From DTBU01 sp964568845 (GTDB taxonomy: Archaea > Thermoproteota > CALKCG01 > B24): 17,505 bases of DNA. Under the pieces are notes generated by a model. It was not told where the DNA came from. It made no database searches and saw only the letters and a list, made by a program, of their open reading frames with translations. The stretch is taken from assembly GCA_964568845.1 (NCBI GenBank), contig CAZMSC010000027.1, forward strand, positions 1-17,505, in the 5' to 3' direction. Each line of letters starts with the position of its first letter. The first letter of the stretch is position 1. Below, piece by piece: positions 14,679 through 17,505 of the stretch. The position numbers were made by a program, and so were the translations under genes.

Positions 14679-15022
14679 TACAAGAGTCCTTCTGAGAGAA
14701 TTGATAAGTTTCCACTTATGAAGTTGTGGCTCTGGTGGGGAGATGTAAAGCATTATACTTAGGGAATTTCAAATAGACGTTTTTGATCTTAGAAAGCCGT
14801 GTTGGAAAATTTAGCGAGAACGCAAGTTAAGGTTTTAGGTATTGTGTTTATGTTGGAGACGGCAGTGTTTCTTCACTGTTTTGATGGATGTCTTTACGTT
14901 GACTAAAGCATATACAAGAATGCTGTATTCGATATTCGCTGATCCCTATATGTTTTCATGGAGCAGGTCTTCGATGAGTAATGCTTTTTAACATTTGTTC
15001 GACTACTTCCCTAGTGGTTTAG
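14679..15022 (+). other. 344-bp region without a recognisable gene
   Basis: I see no convincing gene here. The longest frame on the plus strand (about 49 codons, ending near 14993, with MDVFTLTKAYTRM in it) matches nothing I know and overlaps the promoter of the next gene. No complete C/D-box RNA, inverted repeat or insertion-sequence end is evident. A relic of decayed DNA is possible. Confidence 0.4.
14984..14991 (+). promoter_or_regulatory. TATA box of the phospholipase C-like gene
   Basis: CTTTTTAA is centred about 35 nt upstream of the ATG at 15023, predicting a leader of about ten nucleotides. Confidence 0.4.
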
Positions 15023-16708
15023 ATGAGGTATAGGTTGAGATTCACTTTAATGTTTTGCATCACGTTGCTTCTATCCACTTCTGTAGTACGTTGTGATGCT
15101 TGGAGTAACGGCGGTTTCAGCTCAGACCCGGAGAATGTAAAATATGGGACTCATGATTGGATCGCGGAGCACGCGCTCGATTGGCTTCCACCTGAGGAGA
15201 AGCGGTTTATCATCAATAATCTCGCATGGTTTCTCTACGGCACTGAACTACCTGACAGTTCTAGATCACCTTATGGTATTGGAGATACACCTAAACACCA
15301 CGTGTACTATCGTGCAGACGGCTCTCTACAGGATGATGCATCTGCCATTAGAGCGCAGGAGGAGTACATAACGGCTCTCACGTATGCAAAGAGCGGGGAC
15401 TGGGTGAATGCCTCCATGAGACTAGGCGCTATGACACACTACATATCTGATGTTGCAGTTTTCAGCCACGTAATGGGTTCAAACACAGACTGGGGTGGTG
15501 AGCAACATCACAGCGATTATGAGACCTATGTTAACGGTAAAACAAACAGCTACTACGATGATTTCAACATCTACTTGAAGTTTGACGGAGCCTTGGAGAC
15601 CGTTTCAGCTTATAACACTACTTTAATCCTCGCCTACGATACTACGTTTGACCCGGATGGAGGTTTAACATGCGTATGGATGGATAGAAACTACAATTGG
15701 AGCAACCCAGTATTCGTAAACAGGGTTGGAGAATCGTTAAACCTCGCGGTGAACTTGATAGCAGACGTCCTTCACACATTTTACTTGGAGTACGCTTCTT
15801 CAACAGCTACGGCCACTGTAACGTTTTCAGCAGTCGGGCTGAATTCAGACGCGTCGGAAACTGTTCTGACGGTTAATGGAGTAGACTATACGTATAGTCA
15901 ACTCCCATTAAACATTAACTGTACAGTCGGTTCCAGCATCGGCTTCTCATGGATGGATCCAATAGACGCCGGATATGGTAAAAGGTACACTTGGCTTTCA
16001 TCAAGTGGCCTTTCGACTAGTAGAAATGGAACTATAACGGTTCCAGTTGGAGGAGGTCCCATAGTAGCCGTGTATAAGACGCAGTACAGACTTCAACTGC
16101 AAGTTGACCCGGCTGGTGCTGGAGTGTTAAATCCTTCTGAGGGGTTACACTGGTATGATGAAGGAGAAGTCGTAATGGTATCTGCATCCCCTTCCTCAGG
16201 GTATACATTTAACGGCTGGATAGGGTCATACTCTGACGTGGCGAATCCGATAACGATAACAATTAAACAGCCTATAGTGGAAACCGCAGTCTTCACTAGG
16301 CTTTTCAAATTCACTATTTCAGTTTCACCCAGTAGCGGTTTAACATTGTCAGGAGGCGGTATATCAGCGACGGTTACGGTGGCGGTTGTCGAAGGCTCGG
16401 CTGAAACGGTTTCCCTATCGATGTTAGAAGAGACAGGTGGGATTTCAGCATACTTCAACCCGAGCTTCGGCACCCCTACGTTTACAAGTACGATGACGGT
16501 AAGGATTCCCCCTTCAACGCCAACTGGAATATATGAGATAACAGTGATTGGAAGCAGCGGCGAATCGACAGAGACTGTTAAGTATAGGTTAATCGTAGTA
16601 CAGCCTGAGCTAATCTTGATATTGTTCGGAACGTTAATGCTCATAGTTGTAGCGGCTATCATAAGATCAACATCCTCAACTAAACGGCGGAAACGTAAAC
16701 ACCGCTAA
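15023..16708 (+). CDS. Secreted, C-terminally anchored zinc-dependent phospholipase C-like protein
   Basis: This 561-residue protein has a signal peptide (about 1-26, hydrophobic FTLMFCITLLLST). The catalytic domain matches Zn-dependent phospholipase C (PF00882 type). Bacterial PLC uses Trp1, His14, Asp55, His69, His118, Asp122, His128, His142 and Glu146. Here Trp27, His44, Asp78, His92, His139, Asp143, His149, His163 and Glu167 take those places, with identical spacing over the last five. Cleavage after Ala26 would expose Trp27 as the zinc-binding N-terminus. The C-terminal half carries an InlB B-repeat-like domain (about 354-427, with WYDEGEVVMVSASPSSGYTF), then an Ig-like beta domain, and ends in a membrane helix (about 530-547) with a basic tail KRRKRKHR. 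It should face outside the cell, tethered to the membrane. A phospholipid or other phosphodiester substrate is inferred; archaeal ether lipids make the real target uncertain. Confidence 0.85.
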   Translation: MRYRLRFTLMFCITLLLSTSVVRCDAWSNGGFSSDPENVKYGTHDWIAEHALDWLPPEEKRFIINNLAWFLYGTELPDSSRSPYGIGDTPKHHVYYRADGSLQDDASAIRAQEEYITALTYAKSGDWVNASMRLGAMTHYISDVAVFSHVMGSNTDWGGEQHHSDYETYVNGKTNSYYDDFNIYLKFDGALETVSAYNTTLILAYDTTFDPDGGLTCVWMDRNYNWSNPVFVNRVGESLNLAVNLIADVLHTFYLEYASSTATATVTFSAVGLNSDASETVLTVNGVDYTYSQLPLNINCTVGSSIGFSWMDPIDAGYGKRYTWLSSSGLSTSRNGTITVPVGGGPIVAVYKTQYRLQLQVDPAGAGVLNPSEGLHWYDEGEVVMVSASPSSGYTFNGWIGSYSDVANPITITIKQPIVETAVFTRLFKFTISVSPSSGLTLSGGGISATVTVAVVEGSAETVSLSMLEETGGISAYFNPSFGTPTFTSTMTVRIPPSTPTGIYEITVIGSSGESTETVKYRLIVVQPELILILFGTLMLIVVAAIIRSTSSTKRRKRKHR

Positions 16709-16765
16709 CACGTCCATATAGTTCCCAAATATATCGAAGATGGCCACCATTGGAAAGCCCAAACC

Positions 16766-16774
16766 CTTAAATAC
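16766..16774 (+). promoter_or_regulatory. Orphan TATA-like promoter
   Basis: CTTAAATAC, preceded by purine/cytosine-rich GCCCAAACC, is a good archaeal TATA sequence predicting a start near 16795. Only a 12-codon frame (ATG 16802) follows before a stop. The remaining gap 16709-16921 holds no recognisable gene, so this is either chance, a small RNA start, or the remains of a lost gene. Confidence 0.25.
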
Positions 16775-16921
16775 CAACAGATAGAGATTTCCCCCGCGTT
16801 TATGAGAATGTTGAATAGGCTAATTCTTAATCTAAGTTAACTAACCATGCACGTAGCATACGCGCAAGGAATTACCACGAATACAAATATATCGTTCCGT
16901 CATAAGCTATGATCTTTGTGT

Positions 16922-17505
16922 TTAGAGGGAGGGGCTTGCTACGACCACGTAGTAGCTTTTTGCCTCATCTAGTACTGGAGAGCTGTACGACCCTGATCCT
17001 CCTGTAAGCCTCCTGTACGAACCTGTACCAGTCTCAGCATCAAATATCCCAACATCTACCACCTGATCAGTCGGACTCAATGTAAGAGATACCTGTATCT
17101 GCATGATATATGAGTACGGTCCATATAAGTGAGCCTTAGCTGGCAGCAGGGCACCTCTAATTTTTACCTCAGTTATTATGAGTTCTGGCTGGATAAGGGC
17201 GTATGCCTTCCTGCCCTCGAACTCGAGTACAAGCATGAAACGATAGCTACCCACACTTAAGTAATCCACTGTTACGAATCTAGTTGAAACCTTAGCGGCT
17301 TGGTTAAGCAACTGCATGAAGCCGTCTAGGTCTTCGAGCTTCATCGGGACTCCTCTTAGAAGTAGAGCGTACTCTGCTGTGGGCTCTCTAAGCTCTTCAA
17401 GCCTCAACCTCTTCCCTTTGAAGACCCATCCGTCATCTTGCGCTTGCTCTATCTCCGCATAGGGTTCTGCTAAAACATCTGCATTCAGGAATGCTAAAAT
17501 GATAG
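16922..17505 (-). CDS. Unrecognised, probably beta-rich protein, partial (5' end outside window)
   Basis: The minus-strand frame is open from the window edge down to a stop at 16922-16924, giving at least 193 residues. The frame continues upstream of the in-frame TTG at 17407 to the window edge (IILAFLNADVLAEPYAEIEQ), so I treat the gene as cut by the edge. The visible part alternates short strands (SYRFMLVLEFEGRKAYALIQ, then IQVSLTLSPTDQVVDVGIFD) and ends with GSYSSPVLDEAKSYYVVVASPS, a pattern of extracellular beta-sandwich domains. No cysteines or catalytic motif are visible. A cell-surface or virion-like protein is possible but not supported further. Confidence 0.6.
   Translation of the reverse strand, partial: IILAFLNADVLAEPYAEIEQAQDDGWVFKGKRLRLEELREPTAEYALLLRGVPMKLEDLDGFMQLLNQAAKVSTRFVTVDYLSVGSYRFMLVLEFEGRKAYALIQPELIITEVKIRGALLPAKAHLYGPYSYIMQIQVSLTLSPTDQVVDVGIFDAETGTGSYRRLTGGSGSYSSPVLDEAKSYYVVVASPSL

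Noticed and set aside
14860..14945. Possible C/D-box RNA (TTGATGG ... CTGA)
   Set aside because: The C-like box is imperfect, no internal D'/C' pair is visible, and the spacing is arbitrary.
14835..14993. 49-codon frame after the tRNA as an integrated-element remnant
   Set aside because: There is no integrase similarity, no duplicated tRNA 3' end and no flanking repeat, so the tRNA shows no sign of being an integration site.
16093..16662. 189-codon open frame on the minus strand
   Set aside because: It is antisense to the repeat-rich C-terminal half of the phospholipase C-like gene; its Val/Pro/Thr-rich composition reflects the other strand's codons.
1..17505. CRISPR array, transposon ends or toxin-antitoxin genes
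   Set aside because: No regularly spaced direct repeats, transposase, inverted-repeat ends or matching small gene pairs were seen.

Overview
The window reads as a moderately AT-rich archaeal chromosome segment, most likely from a TACK-type lineage; Bathyarchaeia or a relative is only a guess. The archaeal evidence is an Alba chromatin protein with the GKKPVMNY motif, a PAC2-family proteasome-assembly chaperone, a tRNA-Gln gene whose 20-nt intron folds as a bulge-helix-bulge just after nucleotide 37, and TATA boxes about 25-30 nt upstream of start codons. There are no bacterial promoters or rRNA genes and no recognisable mobile element or CRISPR array.

Left third (1-4500): a divergent pair of one-carbon/corrinoid-type genes shares a single TATA region. 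They are a partial UroD/MtaA-like methyltransferase (minus) and an MttB-family methyltransferase without in-frame UAG (plus). Next come the C-terminal remnant of a surface protein, a leaderless GYD-domain protein, and a COG2509-type FAD-dependent dehydrogenase. The FAD motif of the last gene lies upstream of its first usable ATG.

Middle (4500-11700): a four-gene BMP-family ABC importer runs substrate-binding protein, double ATPase and two permeases, the last three overlapping. It faces a CBS-less IMP dehydrogenase convergently, and the two genes share a CTAG that supplies both stop codons. BMP importers commonly carry nucleosides or purines, so purine uptake beside GMP synthesis is a plausible but unproven reading. 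A second UroD/MtaA-like protein, with a complete HxC...C zinc motif, follows on the minus strand.

Right third (11700-17505): a single-pass membrane protein overlaps the PAC2 gene, which diverges from alba across a near-palindromic TATA. Downstream of alba is a class III aminotransferase homologue in which the PLP lysine is replaced by aspartate. Then come intron-bearing tRNA-Gln(CTG), a secreted, C-terminally anchored zinc-dependent phospholipase C-like protein with the full metal-ligand set, and the 3' part of an unrecognised, probably beta-rich protein at the right edge.

No single known system ties the window together. The most unusual items are the lysine-less aminotransferase, the archaeal membrane-anchored phospholipase C, the start of the FAD enzyme, and the pyrrolysine-free MttB/UroD pair on a shared promoter.
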